DNA of 64,000 nt from Candidatus Formimonas warabiya (GCF_002777255.1 NZ_CP017634.1:1996903-2060902); one strand, 5' to 3'; shown: positions 23,721 through 32,984, counted from the stretch's first letter. Made by a program: numbers and translations. Notes: generated by a model not told the origin, from the sequence alone.

Positions 23721-25454
23721 TTAAGCGGAAAGCTTTTCTTGCCTCAACTTGCGGGTTTCGTTTTCCTCAATCTCTAATGTGGCTGCATTGATGGCCACAC
23801 CGTAAGCGGTTTTGGCCCGTTCCACGGAGATGAACCCCTCCATCACATCCCTGAGCACGTCTTGGGGATCCCTTTCCCAGGGTGCCCCCATCCCCCCGGC
23901 CCCAGGCGTTTGATAGATAATTTTGCTGTTTGCCGGTATCACTGTGGTAATCCGGGCCGGCAACACCTGAACCGCGCCGTCCTGTTCCAGCAAGCAATGG
24001 GAGTTCCTCCCGGGTTTGCCCCCGAACAACCCCCAGGGTTCCGTAAATGACCTTTCCGTACTGATGGTGACATGGGCCTCATGGTCCAGGATCACGATTT
24101 CCCGGGTCAGACCTAAACCGCCGCGATATTTTCCCGGACCATCCGACTCCGGAATTAAACTGTATTTATTGACAAACAGGGGAAAGGCCATCTCCATCAC
24201 TTCCGTAGGCGTGTTTCTCGTGTTGGTCATATTGGTATGCACCCCGTCCATGCCGTCTAAGTTGTGCACCGCGCCCATTCCTCCTCCATAGGTTTCCACA
24301 TAGGAATAATAGGTGCCGGTCCTGGGATCAATCCCTCCAATGGTGAGCAGACTCATGGTTCCGGCGCAGGCCGCCATGGCCCGGTCCGGCCGCACCTGGG
24401 CCATGGCCCCCAGCATACAGTCGGTAATTCTCTGGGAGGTATTGATGTTGGCATTGGAAACGGCGGCGGGAAATTGGGGATTGACTACGGTTCCGGCCGG
24501 TGTAATCACTTCCACCGGCCGGAAAGCGCCCCCATTGGACGGTATTTCCGGATCCGTCATGGCTTTCACGGCATAGTAGACACAGGCCAGGGTTACGCCC
24601 CTGGTACAGTTGAGAGAACCTTTAACCTGCCCTCCCGTCCCGGTAAAATCCACCGTCATATGATCGTCCTCGATGGCAATGGCGACCTTGATGGGAATTA
24701 AATCGGCCTCTCCCATCTCCAGAAAGTCTTCAAAAGCATACACGCCCGGTTTCATTTCTTTGATCCGGGCCCGCATTCTGCGCTCCGAGTAATTAAGCAT
24801 TTCTTCCATATAGATTTTAATAAAAGGCGCGCCACATTTTTGGGCCAGTTCCTTGATGCGTTTTTCCCCCACATTATTGGCCGCTAATTGGGCCTCCATG
24901 TCACCCCGGAATTCAAAGGCGGTCCGCACGTTGTTGGTGATAAATCCCACCAGCTCTTCATCCAGCTTTCCCTCTTTGCGCACTTTTACCGGGGCGATTC
25001 TGATCCCCTCCTGGAAGATTTCCGTGGCATTTACCGGCATGCCGCCGGGAGCCATGCCGCCAATATCGCAGTGGTGGGCCAGATTCGCCACGATGGCCAC
25101 CAGTTCACGGTCAAAGAAAACCGGCGAGAACACGCAGACATCGGGCAGATGGGATCCGCTGATGTATGGGTCATTAATCATGATAGCATCCCCGGGTTTC
25201 AGCATGTTCGGAGGGTATGCTTTAAGGACTGCCTTCATGATCGTCGGCATCAAGCCCAGGTGGAGGGGAATATGTTCTGCCTGAGCCACCAAATCCCCCT
25301 GGGGTGTGTAAATGGCGGTGGAGCAATCCCGCCGGTCTTTGATGTTGATGGACAGGGCGGTGCGGATCAAGGTTACGCCCATTTCTTCCGCAATGGACTG
25401 CAATGCGTTTCGCATCACTTCTAAAGTCACGCCGTCAATGGCGATATTAGGCAT
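23721..25454 (-). CDS. hyuB: Hydantoinase B/oxoprolinase family protein
   Basis: A protein of 577 residues of the HyuB family, one half of ATP-dependent hydantoinases, oxoprolinases and acetone or acetophenone carboxylases. Family segments include D-R-R-D-C-S-T-A near residue 37, D-P-Y-I-S-G-S-H-L-P-D near 95 and the G-G-G-M-G motif near 395. It acts with HyuA, whose gene overlaps by eight bases. Whether it opens a cyclic amide or carboxylates cannot be told from sequence. Confidence 0.9.
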   Translation of the reverse strand: MPNIAIDGVTLEVMRNALQSIAEEMGVTLIRTALSINIKDRRDCSTAIYTPQGDLVAQAEHIPLHLGLMPTIMKAVLKAYPPNMLKPGDAIMINDPYISGSHLPDVCVFSPVFFDRELVAIVANLAHHCDIGGMAPGGMPVNATEIFQEGIRIAPVKVRKEGKLDEELVGFITNNVRTAFEFRGDMEAQLAANNVGEKRIKELAQKCGAPFIKIYMEEMLNYSERRMRARIKEMKPGVYAFEDFLEMGEADLIPIKVAIAIEDDHMTVDFTGTGGQVKGSLNCTRGVTLACVYYAVKAMTDPEIPSNGGAFRPVEVITPAGTVVNPQFPAAVSNANINTSQRITDCMLGAMAQVRPDRAMAACAGTMSLLTIGGIDPRTGTYYSYVETYGGGMGAVHNLDGMDGVHTNMTNTRNTPTEVMEMAFPLFVNKYSLIPESDGPGKYRGGLGLTREIVILDHEAHVTISTERSFTEPWGLFGGKPGRNSHCLLEQDGAVQVLPARITTVIPANSKIIYQTPGAGGMGAPWERDPQDVLRDVMEGFISVERAKTAYGVAINAATLEIEENETRKLRQEKLSA

Positions 25455-27510
25455 TTTTCTTCCCTCCTTTAAGTTTAATGATCATATTGCCAAAGGCATC
25501 CACCGTGGCGTCCTGATCCGGGAAGATGACGGTCGTAGAGTCCAACTGCTCCACAATGGCCGGTCCCCTAAGCATGACACCATAACGAAACTTTTTGCGG
25601 TTGTATACAGCGGTAGGCAAAAATCCGTGCGAAAAATAGACTTCCCGGCAAGCAACCGGTTCCGGTATCGCCTGATTGCTTTCCTGTTCTTTGACTAATT
25701 CCATCCTGGGGAGCTTGCCTAAAGCCACCAGGCGCAGATTCACCATCTCCACAGTTTCCTTTTCCCGCCGGTAACCATAAGCCTTTTCATGCTCCAGATG
25801 GAAATGTTCTTTTGATCGCTGAATCTCATCAAGGGTTAATGTTCCTCCCCATACCGGGATGGAAATTTCATAGGCCTGTCCCCGGTACCGCACATCGGCG
25901 GACCGTAAGAAAACCATATCGGAGGGAGAGAAACCTTCCTGGGCTAATTGTTCGCTTCCTTGCTTCTCCATCTCGCCAAATAAATCGGTCAGTTCGGCGC
26001 CGGTGATTTCCGCCATGCTTTTCACATGGGTGCGTACATAATCGTGGCGTACATCGGCCACCAGCATGCCCAAAGCCGAATTAATCCCCGGATTTTTCGG
26101 TACGATCACTTCCGGCATCCCCAATTCTTCCGCCATCTCTACGCCGTGTACCGGTCCGGCCCCCCCAAAAGCCACTAAAGAAAACTCCCGGGGGTCATAG
26201 CCTTTTTCTACGGATACCACCCGGATGCCACGTACCATGTTGGCATTGACCACCTTAATGATCCCTGCCGCCGCCTCGATCACCGTGAGGCCCAGAGGTT
26301 GGGCGATCTTTTTCTCAATGGCCTGGTATGCCTTTTCCACATCCAGCTGAAAATCTCCGTCCAGTAAATAGCGGGGGTTTAACCGGCCTAAAACCACATT
26401 GGCATCCGTCACCGTAGGCTCTTGGCCTCCTTTGCAGTAACACACAGGCCCGGGAACGGCTCCCGCACTTTCCGGCCCTACTCTTAAAGCCCCGCCGGAA
26501 TCAATCCAGGCGATGCTTCCGCCGCCGGCGCCAATGGTATGGATATCAATCATGGGTAATTTAATGGGATAACCCCCAATGTGACTTTCCGTGGTATATT
26601 TGGGCTGCTGATCGGCAATTAAGCAAATATCCAGGCTCGTTCCGCCCATATCCACCGTGATCAGATTGTCCCGGCCTGTTTGGGCGCAGACAAAAGTACC
26701 GGCCAGGGCCCCGCCGGCCGGACCGGATAAAACCGTGCGGGCGCTTGACTCCCGGGCTGTCTCCGCCGTAATCACGCCGCCATTTGATTGCATAATGTAT
26801 AAACCGGACTTCACCTCCAACTTGTGCAGCTGTTCCGCCAGATCCGCCACGTATTTATTCACTTTGGGCATCACATAGGCGTTAATACAGACGGTGCTGG
26901 TCCTTTCATATTCCCGGAACTCAGGCAAGATTTCACTGGATACCGTAATAAACAATCCGGGTAATTCTTCGATCAGGATTTCTTTGATTCTTTGTTCGTG
27001 CCGGGGATTGGCGTAAGCATGAAGAAGGCAAACGGCCACAGCGTGCACATCTTTTCTTTTCATGTCTCGCGCTATTTCCCGTACCCTGTCCTGATCCAGT
27101 TCCCGCCATACTTTTCCCGTATGAAGAATTCTTTCCGGGACTTCATAGCGCAAATGCCGCGGGATGATCGGTTTTGGTCTGTGGGCATAAAAATTATACA
27201 AGGATGGCCGGGTCTGTCTGCCAATGTGAAGGACATCCTGAAAACCCTCCGTAGTGATCAAGGCTGTTCTCGCCCCTTTTAATTCCAGCAGCGCATTGGT
27301 CGCTACGGTGGTGCCATGAATGAAAAAATCAATGTCCCGGGGCGCGATTCCTTCCTTGCCCAAAATATCGATCACCCCGTTTACCACCGCTCTGGCCGGA
27401 TTGTCCGGCGTAGAAGGAACCTTGGTTACGGCAACGGCACCAGTTTCTTCATGAATTAACCCGATATCGGTAAAAGTTCCCCCTGTATCCACTCCTAACC
27501 TGAAGCCCAT
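25447..27510 (-). CDS. hyuA: Hydantoinase/oxoprolinase subunit A family protein
   Basis: A protein of 687 residues with the actin-like ATPase fold. D-T-G-G-T-F-T-D lies at residues 8-15 and V-D-M-G-G-T-S-L-D near 290. It couples ATP hydrolysis to ring opening (N-methylhydantoin or 5-oxoproline type) or to carboxylation, together with HyuB. GGAGGAGG precedes the ATG. It is the first gene of the operon behind the sigma-54 promoter at 27572-27587. Confidence 0.9.
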   Translation of the reverse strand: MGFRLGVDTGGTFTDIGLIHEETGAVAVTKVPSTPDNPARAVVNGVIDILGKEGIAPRDIDFFIHGTTVATNALLELKGARTALITTEGFQDVLHIGRQTRPSLYNFYAHRPKPIIPRHLRYEVPERILHTGKVWRELDQDRVREIARDMKRKDVHAVAVCLLHAYANPRHEQRIKEILIEELPGLFITVSSEILPEFREYERTSTVCINAYVMPKVNKYVADLAEQLHKLEVKSGLYIMQSNGGVITAETARESSARTVLSGPAGGALAGTFVCAQTGRDNLITVDMGGTSLDICLIADQQPKYTTESHIGGYPIKLPMIDIHTIGAGGGSIAWIDSGGALRVGPESAGAVPGPVCYCKGGQEPTVTDANVVLGRLNPRYLLDGDFQLDVEKAYQAIEKKIAQPLGLTVIEAAAGIIKVVNANMVRGIRVVSVEKGYDPREFSLVAFGGAGPVHGVEMAEELGMPEVIVPKNPGINSALGMLVADVRHDYVRTHVKSMAEITGAELTDLFGEMEKQGSEQLAQEGFSPSDMVFLRSADVRYRGQAYEISIPVWGGTLTLDEIQRSKEHFHLEHEKAYGYRREKETVEMVNLRLVALGKLPRMELVKEQESNQAIPEPVACREVYFSHGFLPTAVYNRKKFRYGVMLRGPAIVEQLDSTTVIFPDQDATVDAFGNMIIKLKGGKKNA

Positions 27511-27571
27511 GATTCATCAACCTCCTCCTGCCCTAGTATTCTTAGACTTCGCCCACGTGACTTTCTCCTAT

Positions 27572-27587
27572 TGCAAAAAAGATGCCA
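27572..27587 (-). promoter_or_regulatory. Sigma-54 promoter of the hyuA-hyuB-mttB operon
   Basis: The minus strand reads TGGCATCTTTTTTGCA, an exact match to the -24/-12 consensus TGGCAYR-N4-TTGCA. The transcript would begin about 50 bases before hyuA. The activator gene lies immediately upstream. Confidence 0.85.
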
Positions 27588-27651
27588 GTTAGCCTTTGCT
27601 GTTGCCCGCCTTGCTTAAAGCGGCAGAGCTAAGGTCTCCCAGGATTTTTTT

Positions 27652-27679
27652 ACCTTTGGCCGGGAGGGATGCCAAAGGT
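27652..27679. promoter_or_regulatory. Inverted repeat upstream of the sigma-54 promoter
   Basis: Perfect 9-bp arms ACCTTTGGC (27652-27660) and GCCAAAGGT (27671-27679) lie about 65-90 bases upstream of the -24 element. It is a candidate activator or secondary regulator site. It could instead be an RNA hairpin after the activator gene, but no T run follows. Confidence 0.5.
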
Positions 27680-27693
27680 TTGCGCAAACAGAC

Positions 27694-27713
27694 TGTTGCA
27701 ATTTCGCATACAA
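27694..27713. promoter_or_regulatory. Candidate upstream activator site, copy 1
   Basis: TGTTGCAATTTCGCATACAA matches TGTTGCATTTTTGCATACAA at 31142-31161 at 18 of 20 positions. Both lie a little over 100 bases upstream of a sigma-54 promoter. The motif is an imperfect dyad (TGT-TGCA facing TGC-ATACA), as expected for an activator dimer. Confidence 0.7.
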
Positions 27714-27730
27714 AAAAAAGGCTGTTGCCC

Positions 27731-29140
27731 TTAAGCATCAGCCTTGATCCGGTATTTTTGGATTTTGCGCACCAAAGTGGAGGGATTTACGCCCAGGGCC
27801 GCCGCAGCCTTTCGAATGGACCCGTGATTTCTCAGGGAAGAGCTGATCACCTGCTTCTCCACATAATCCACAATTAATTGAAGCTGCCCCGGAGCATTGA
27901 CTTCATCTAAATTCAACCCGGCCGTAACCAGTCGGGGGGGCAGGTGTTCCAGGCCAATCTCATCACCGGTGCTAATGATGAACAAATATTCGATCAGGTT
28001 TTCCAACTCCCGGACATTTCCCGGCCAGGCATAATTGCTAAAGATATCAACGACTTCCAGCGGAATGGTCTTTTGCTTTTTATAGCGCTTATTATGCTTT
28101 TCCAAAAAATAATAGACAAAACCGGGGATATCCTCTTTGCGCTCTTTCAGGGGAGGGATGGTGATGGGAATCACATTTAAGCGGTAGAATAAATCCTCCC
28201 GGAATTTACCCTTCTGCACTTGATCACTGAGATTCCTGTTTGTGGATGCTAAAATCCGCACATCCAACTTGACCGGTTCTTTGGCCCCGATGGGAAATAC
28301 TTCTTTTTCCTGGAGCACCCGGAGCAATTTTGCCTGGACCTCCAGGGGGACTTCCCCGATTTCATCCAGCAAAATCGTTCCCCCCTGGGCCAATTCAAAC
28401 ATGCCGGGTTTTCCCTGATGATTTGCCCCGGTAAAAGAACCTTTGGCATAGCCGAATAGCTCGGATTCCACTAAAGTAGCCGGAATCGCGGCGCAATTTA
28501 CTTTGATAAAGGGTGCTTCCCGGCGAAAGCTTTGCTGGTGGATAAACTTGGCCATCACCTCTTTACCCGTACCGGAATCACCTTGGATCAGAACAGTATT
28601 ATCAAAGGGGGCCGTCTTTAAGGCTAATTCAATCACCCGTTTCATCGCTTTGCTTGTGCTTACCACTCCTGAATTGTCCATTTGCTGCTGGCGCAGTTGA
28701 AATAATTCATGAGAATACTTATTGGAAAGATTTTTTGTCGTCTCTACTTCGTTGCGCAATTTTATCAGTTCCGAAATGTCCCTGACATTACAGACCACCA
28801 TAATAATATCTCCCGTTTCATTAAAAACCGGATTACCTGTGGCCAAGGCAATTCTCCCTGTGACATATTTATGAATGATGGACGCGGGAATCTTTTTTTC
28901 CAGCACCACCAATACGGTAGAATGTTCAAAAAGCTTTTCCGCCAGCAAATCCCTCATGTTTCTTCCTACCAGCTGTTCCCGGCGCAACCCGGTAATTCTT
29001 TCATAAGCAGTATTTACGTACAGGGTATCCCCCTTATGATCTGCAATCCAGATGCCATCAAAGGAGGATTCCAAAATGGACATAAATAACCGGTTGTGCA
29101 CAATATCCTCCGGGGCTTCCATTAGAGCAGAAGCTGCCAC
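27731..29140 (-). CDS. PAS-containing sigma-54-dependent transcriptional activator
   Basis: A protein of 469 residues: a PAS domain (about 20-128), a short coiled linker, an AAA+ sigma-54 interaction domain with Walker A G-D-S-G-T-G-K-E (187-194), the loop G-S-F-T-G-A (234-239; usually GAFTGA) and Walker B I-L-L-D-E (256-260), and a Fis-type helix-turn-helix near residues 445-465. The PAS domain should sense the inducer directly. The start is a GTG with GAGGGTGA upstream. The two flanking sigma-54 promoters and shared upstream motif make it the likely activator of both the hyu operon and the symporter genes. Confidence 0.92.
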   Translation of the reverse strand: MAASALMEAPEDIVHNRLFMSILESSFDGIWIADHKGDTLYVNTAYERITGLRREQLVGRNMRDLLAEKLFEHSTVLVVLEKKIPASIIHKYVTGRIALATGNPVFNETGDIIMVVCNVRDISELIKLRNEVETTKNLSNKYSHELFQLRQQQMDNSGVVSTSKAMKRVIELALKTAPFDNTVLIQGDSGTGKEVMAKFIHQQSFRREAPFIKVNCAAIPATLVESELFGYAKGSFTGANHQGKPGMFELAQGGTILLDEIGEVPLEVQAKLLRVLQEKEVFPIGAKEPVKLDVRILASTNRNLSDQVQKGKFREDLFYRLNVIPITIPPLKERKEDIPGFVYYFLEKHNKRYKKQKTIPLEVVDIFSNYAWPGNVRELENLIEYLFIISTGDEIGLEHLPPRLVTAGLNLDEVNAPGQLQLIVDYVEKQVISSSLRNHGSIRKAAAALGVNPSTLVRKIQKYRIKADA

Positions 29141-29264
29141 GCTTTCACCCTCTTTCAGACAAAAAGTACTTGCTCTTTATTTTCGCTAAACCAGGATTTT
29201 TTCCTCCCCATTTTCATACTTTTCAATCAACTTCTTTTATCTAAATAATTTTTGTGCTGGGAAC

Positions 29265-29313
29265 GGAAAAAGCCAGGGGCAGCCTGGAAAGGAAGCTCCC
29301 GGCTGCCACTGGC
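29265..29313 (-). terminator. Terminator of the symporter transcript
   Basis: A 13-bp stem with one mismatch (29272-29284 with 29301-29313) is followed on the minus strand by TTTTT. It lies about 20 bases after the symporter stop codon. Confidence 0.85.
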
Positions 29314-29330
29314 AAAGCGCTAAGGGTGGG

Positions 29331-30779
29331 TTATCCTTGGATCATACCATTCGTTGATACAGTTTTTTTGGTGTGAACCTCCAGAATTACGCCCACGATC
29401 AAAATCAGGAAAGTTACAGGCAGCCCCAGGACCACCGGGTCCCAGGTCCAGATAAATGCCGTGCTCCCTTGGGCCGCAGCATTTGCCGCCGCCTGCTTTT
29501 GCACCAATTGGGCGATCAGAGTGGTGGAGGCGCCCAATATCATGGCTAGCAGGGTGGATATCCTTGCCCTTCTGGCCGCCGGCCAAAATATGATGGCCAT
29601 GAAAACCGGAGCCAGCCCGGCGGCCATGATCCTGCCCCCCACCCACAATAGTTCCAGGATATAGGGCAAAGATTTTCCAATAATCACCGCAATGATCGTA
29701 ATAATGACCGTACTAATTCTTTGAATTTTTACCAGGGCTTTTTCTTCAATGTTTTGCTGAATGATCCGTTTGTAAATATCCAGGGTAATGTTAGAGGTTA
29801 CAGTTAAGATACAGGCACTGACCGTTGACATGCAAGCTGCTAAAAGAACAATGACAAAGAGTACGCCGATATGTGGGCCAAACATCATCGCCAGTTTAAT
29901 AAAAGCGTCTTCTCCTTTAATGCCGGGGAACAGCACAAAGGCACAAATCCCTAGGACATAAGGGACCATGTACCAGAGGAGAGAGAGTAACCCGCCATAA
30001 ATAAATGACTTCTGGGCCGTTTTCGTATCCTGGGCGGACAATCCCCGCTGGAGCAATGTCTGGTAAGCAAAGGTAATAAATAATCCATTCAAAATCCACC
30101 CCACCGTTTGTTTAAAACCAACATTCAACACGGCTGTGTGGGTGGCCGGTATCGCTGCGCTAAACTCGCTCCAGCCCCCGATATGAAAAACCGCCATCGG
30201 GATGAGCAAGGTGGAGCCGATAATGATAATGGCTGCCTGAATGCTGTCGGTCACCAAAACTGCCCAAGCGCCGCCGGTGATGGTATATACAATGACTACT
30301 CCTACGGTAATCAATAAGGCTACGTTCGTAGAAACCTGAAATAAATACTGGAAAATCACGGCCATGCCGTAGGCCACGCCTGCCGTTACACCCAGGTCCC
30401 GGGCCAGTACTAAAACCACGGCGATCATACGGTGGGGCAAGCCAAAATATCGTTCAAACAATTCAGGAATCGTGGTGATCTTGGAAGCACGCAATTTGGG
30501 AATCGCCCAAAAACCGAGCCAGGTGCACGCGACCATAAAGGCTCCCCCGGACCAGTAACCGGCAATCCCGCTGGAATAACCGACGCCGGTATAACCAATC
30601 AGCGTGGCGGAGCTTACCCAGGTGGCAAAAATACTCCCGATCACAATCCAGAGAGGAGCTTGCCTCCCGGCTAAAATAAAGGCATCCGAGCTTTTACTGG
30701 CCTTCCGTTGAAAATAGATACCTACAAAAATCATCGCGGCAAAATACAAGCAGATCATAAACAGGTTATATGCCAACAT
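29331..30779 (-). CDS. Sodium:solute symporter family transporter
   Basis: A protein of 482 residues with about thirteen hydrophobic segments and the SSS-family pattern (S-S-D-A-F-I-L-A-G-R near residue 30, G-G-A-W-A-V near 170, T-V-S-A-C-I-L-T near 310). The family imports proline, pantothenate, betaines and other organic solutes with sodium. A 40-residue membrane protein is encoded just upstream in the same transcript. The shared regulatory motif suggests that it imports the substrate of HyuAB and the MttB-like enzyme. Confidence 0.9.
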   Translation of the reverse strand: MLAYNLFMICLYFAAMIFVGIYFQRKASKSSDAFILAGRQAPLWIVIGSIFATWVSSATLIGYTGVGYSSGIAGYWSGGAFMVACTWLGFWAIPKLRASKITTIPELFERYFGLPHRMIAVVLVLARDLGVTAGVAYGMAVIFQYLFQVSTNVALLITVGVVIVYTITGGAWAVLVTDSIQAAIIIIGSTLLIPMAVFHIGGWSEFSAAIPATHTAVLNVGFKQTVGWILNGLFITFAYQTLLQRGLSAQDTKTAQKSFIYGGLLSLLWYMVPYVLGICAFVLFPGIKGEDAFIKLAMMFGPHIGVLFVIVLLAACMSTVSACILTVTSNITLDIYKRIIQQNIEEKALVKIQRISTVIITIIAVIIGKSLPYILELLWVGGRIMAAGLAPVFMAIIFWPAARRARISTLLAMILGASTTLIAQLVQKQAAANAAAQGSTAFIWTWDPVVLGLPVTFLILIVGVILEVHTKKTVSTNGMIQG

Positions 30780-30814
30780 TTTTCTCCCCCCTTATTAACA
30801 ATTGATTAGGGTTA

Positions 30815-30937
30815 TTAGGTTAATAGAAAACGCCAAAAAAACATATACAATAAAAAGATTAAAAAGACGCCCAAAAAAGACAGCACCAGCCAGAGAGGTT
30901 TTGCTTCAATCTCATCCATGGGATCCCTTTGTTCCAC
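30815..30937 (-). CDS. Small single-span membrane protein, probable symporter partner
   Basis: A 40-codon gene read directly from the sequence. The GTG start at 30937 lies eight bases after GGGGGTGA, and the stop is at 30815. The product has an acidic N-terminus (M-E-Q-R-D-P-M-D-E-I-E), one hydrophobic span from about residue 15 to 35, and a basic aromatic end (F-F-W-R-F). It lies 35 bases before the symporter gene and after the sigma-54 promoter. Small accessory proteins are encoded beside several SSS-family symporters; I infer such a role, without recognising the sequence. Confidence 0.65.
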   Translation of the reverse strand: MEQRDPMDEIEAKPLWLVLSFLGVFLIFLLYMFFWRFLLT

Positions 30938-31007
30938 CAATCCTTTCACCCCCTTTTACTGTTTTCAGGACCTTTCTCCCCAAAGCTCTTCTGTTAACTT
31001 GTGATAT

Positions 31008-31023
31008 TGCAATTGTAATACCA
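31008..31023 (-). promoter_or_regulatory. Sigma-54 promoter of the symporter genes
   Basis: The minus strand reads TGGTATTACAATTGCA, one mismatch (T for C) from the -24/-12 consensus, with the invariant GG and GC kept. It lies about 70 bases before the small membrane protein gene. Confidence 0.72.
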
Positions 31024-31141
31024 ATTGTTTAATTTTTAGGAGTGAGAATATATTTTTCCGGCCGGACTTTGCGTATCACACATTGTCACCCATATCAACC
31101 CTCCTTGGGAAATGTGACTCCCCGGAAAAGTTGAAAACCAT

Positions 31142-31190
31142 TGTTGCATTTTTGCATACAATCACAGACGAATTGCATTTTTCAAACAGG
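31142..31190. promoter_or_regulatory. Candidate upstream activator sites, copy 2 and a half site
   Basis: TGTTGCATTTTTGCATACAA (31142-31161) matches copy 1 at 18 of 20 positions. A second partial copy, AATTGCATTTTTCAAACA, follows at 31171-31188. They lie 120 to 165 bases upstream of the -24 element. The stretch 31024-31141 holds nothing else I recognise. Confidence 0.65.
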
Positions 31191-31255
31191 CCAACAAACC
31201 ATATAAATAAAAAAACGAAAATACTTTCATTCATCAAAGAACAACTCAAAAAGTA

Positions 31256-31290
31256 TAAAAAAAGAGAGTATTGGGCCTTTGCCAATGCTC
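31256..31290 (-). terminator. Terminator of the citD-to-flavoprotein unit
   Basis: A 9-bp stem with one mismatch (31266-31274 with 31282-31290) is followed on the minus strand by TCTTTTTTT. It lies 33 bases after the last gene of the unit. Confidence 0.8.
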
Positions 31291-31322
31291 TACTTAGAAC
31301 CCCTGCTTATTTTTGAACTCAA

Positions 31323-32984
31323 TCAACGATAAAACCCGTGGGACGGTCTAAAATCTACCCTAAAATTGTGCTCCTCCATCATCGCAACCTCCACGGATCC
31401 TATCCACCGGGTATTCTCCCGGGGAAAATCCTCCCTGAAGTGGCTTCCCCGGCTTTCTTCCCGGCATAAGGCCGCCCGCACCACGGCTTCCGCCACCTGA
31501 CACATCCCTTTCAGCTCCAAGTATTTCGCCCAATCACGGAAACCGGCACAACCCCTGCGGCTCAATCTTTCTCTACAATGCCGGATATTTTCCCACGCTC
31601 TGGACAAAGATTCTTTCGACCGGATAATGGAGGCATTTTCCCACATCGTTTTACAGAGAAAATTTCTGATTTCGGCACAGGTTTCTTTGCCCGTACCACC
31701 ATCGGGCCAAACAATCCGGGGCGGCGGTACTTTAAGATTACCTGCTTTTGCTGCAAAGCTTGCCGCCCTCTCTCCGGCAATGCTGCCGAAAACAACCGCT
31801 TCCGTGAGGGCATTGGTGGCCAGCCGGTTCGCCCCATGAACCCCTCCTGCGCATTCCCCGGCCGCGTAAAGCCCCTCCAGGCTCGTTTCGCAACAGGCAT
31901 TGATCCGGATGCCGCCCATGGAAAAATGGGCTGCCGGGCTCACCGGCAGCCAGTCTTTTTGCATATCTACGCCGTGCTGCTCTAAATATTGTTTTAACCG
32001 GCGGTGGCTCCGCTCCAAGGCTGGGGCGGGAATTCCCGTGCAGTCGAGATAGACCTGGTCGGCAACAGCTCTTTTTGCCCCTATTTCCCCAAAAATCGCC
32101 TGGCACATTTGGTCTCTTGTAGCCATATCGGCATCCTGAGGCGCATACTTTACCATAAATTTTTCCCCCAGGGCGTTTCGCAATACAGCGCCATCCCCAA
32201 AAAGAGTATTGGAAAGAGTTAGCTTGACCGGATCATGCAGCATAGTGGGATAAAACTGGACGAATTCCATATCCCGCAGCGGGACTCCCGCGTTCAGGGC
32301 CAGACTAAAGGCGTCTCCCGTGATTTCGGCGCTATTGTTGTTCCGGGAAAAAAGCCTTCCCGCCCCGCCTGCTGCTAAAATGACCGCTTGTGCGGAAAAA
32401 TAAATCAATTCTTCCTGGGCCAGGTCAATACCCAGTGCGCCAATGACCCGGTCATCCTTTTTCACAAGCTGAATGACTGCCACGTGATCCATCAACCGGG
32501 CTCCCGCTTGGGAAACCCGGTCCCGCAAGGGCCTCAAAACCGCTAATCCCCGGATGGTCTGTTCCCGGGGACCAAATTCACAATAGAGGGATCGGGGACA
32601 GCTGTGTCCCGGGGCATGCTTAGACATGAATTCCCCATTCAGGCGCATGAATTTTACGCCCCATCCTTCCAGCCGTTCGATGGCCGGTGCCGACTGACGG
32701 GCTAAAATTTCTACCAGGGTCCGGTCATTCATTCCTTTCCCGCTTTCCATGGTATCCTGAACATACCGTTCACAAGAATCATCCCCGCCGGGTAGAAACG
32801 CGGCAAAACCCCCACCGGAAACCAGGGTATTTCCACTCATGCCTGACTTCCTTTTGCAGAGTACGGTTACCCGGGGTACCGTCCGGACTGCTTCCAAGGC
32901 TGCCGCCAGTCCGGCCAGTCCGCCCCCAATAATGAGCACATCGCTCTCCACCGATCTGATTGGTCCGGGCAGCATCGCATTCAA
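31323..32984 (-). CDS. Fumarate-reductase/aspartate-oxidase-like flavoprotein
   Basis: A protein of about 553 residues. An FAD-binding motif G-G-G-L-A-G-L-A-A lies near residue 20, with the family segments S-G-G-G-F-A-A-F, H-A-P-G-H-S, and G-L-Y-A-A-G-E-C-A-G-G-V-H-G-A-N-R-L near 380. The C-terminal helical domain is that of SdhA/FrdA and NadB proteins. The start is uncertain (TTG 32984 or ATG 32975). It follows a ferredoxin-cytochrome b fusion gene, so the two may form a membrane-linked reductase for fumarate or a related enoate such as mesaconate. It is the last gene of the unit. Confidence 0.82.
   Translation of the reverse strand: MNAMLPGPIRSVESDVLIIGGGLAGLAAALEAVRTVPRVTVLCKRKSGMSGNTLVSGGGFAAFLPGGDDSCERYVQDTMESGKGMNDRTLVEILARQSAPAIERLEGWGVKFMRLNGEFMSKHAPGHSCPRSLYCEFGPREQTIRGLAVLRPLRDRVSQAGARLMDHVAVIQLVKKDDRVIGALGIDLAQEELIYFSAQAVILAAGGAGRLFSRNNNSAEITGDAFSLALNAGVPLRDMEFVQFYPTMLHDPVKLTLSNTLFGDGAVLRNALGEKFMVKYAPQDADMATRDQMCQAIFGEIGAKRAVADQVYLDCTGIPAPALERSHRRLKQYLEQHGVDMQKDWLPVSPAAHFSMGGIRINACCETSLEGLYAAGECAGGVHGANRLATNALTEAVVFGSIAGERAASFAAKAGNLKVPPPRIVWPDGGTGKETCAEIRNFLCKTMWENASIIRSKESLSRAWENIRHCRERLSRRGCAGFRDWAKYLELKGMCQVAEAVVRAALCREESRGSHFREDFPRENTRWIGSVEVAMMEEHNFRVDFRPSHGFYR

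Noticed and set aside
25605-25614. A TTGTATACAG match to the GntR operator
   Set aside because: It lies inside the hyuA coding region, has one mismatch and is far from any promoter.
32590-32612. GGGACA/TGTCCC inverted repeat resembling the REP ends
   Set aside because: It lies within conserved flavoprotein codons and lacks the internal sequence of the two real copies.
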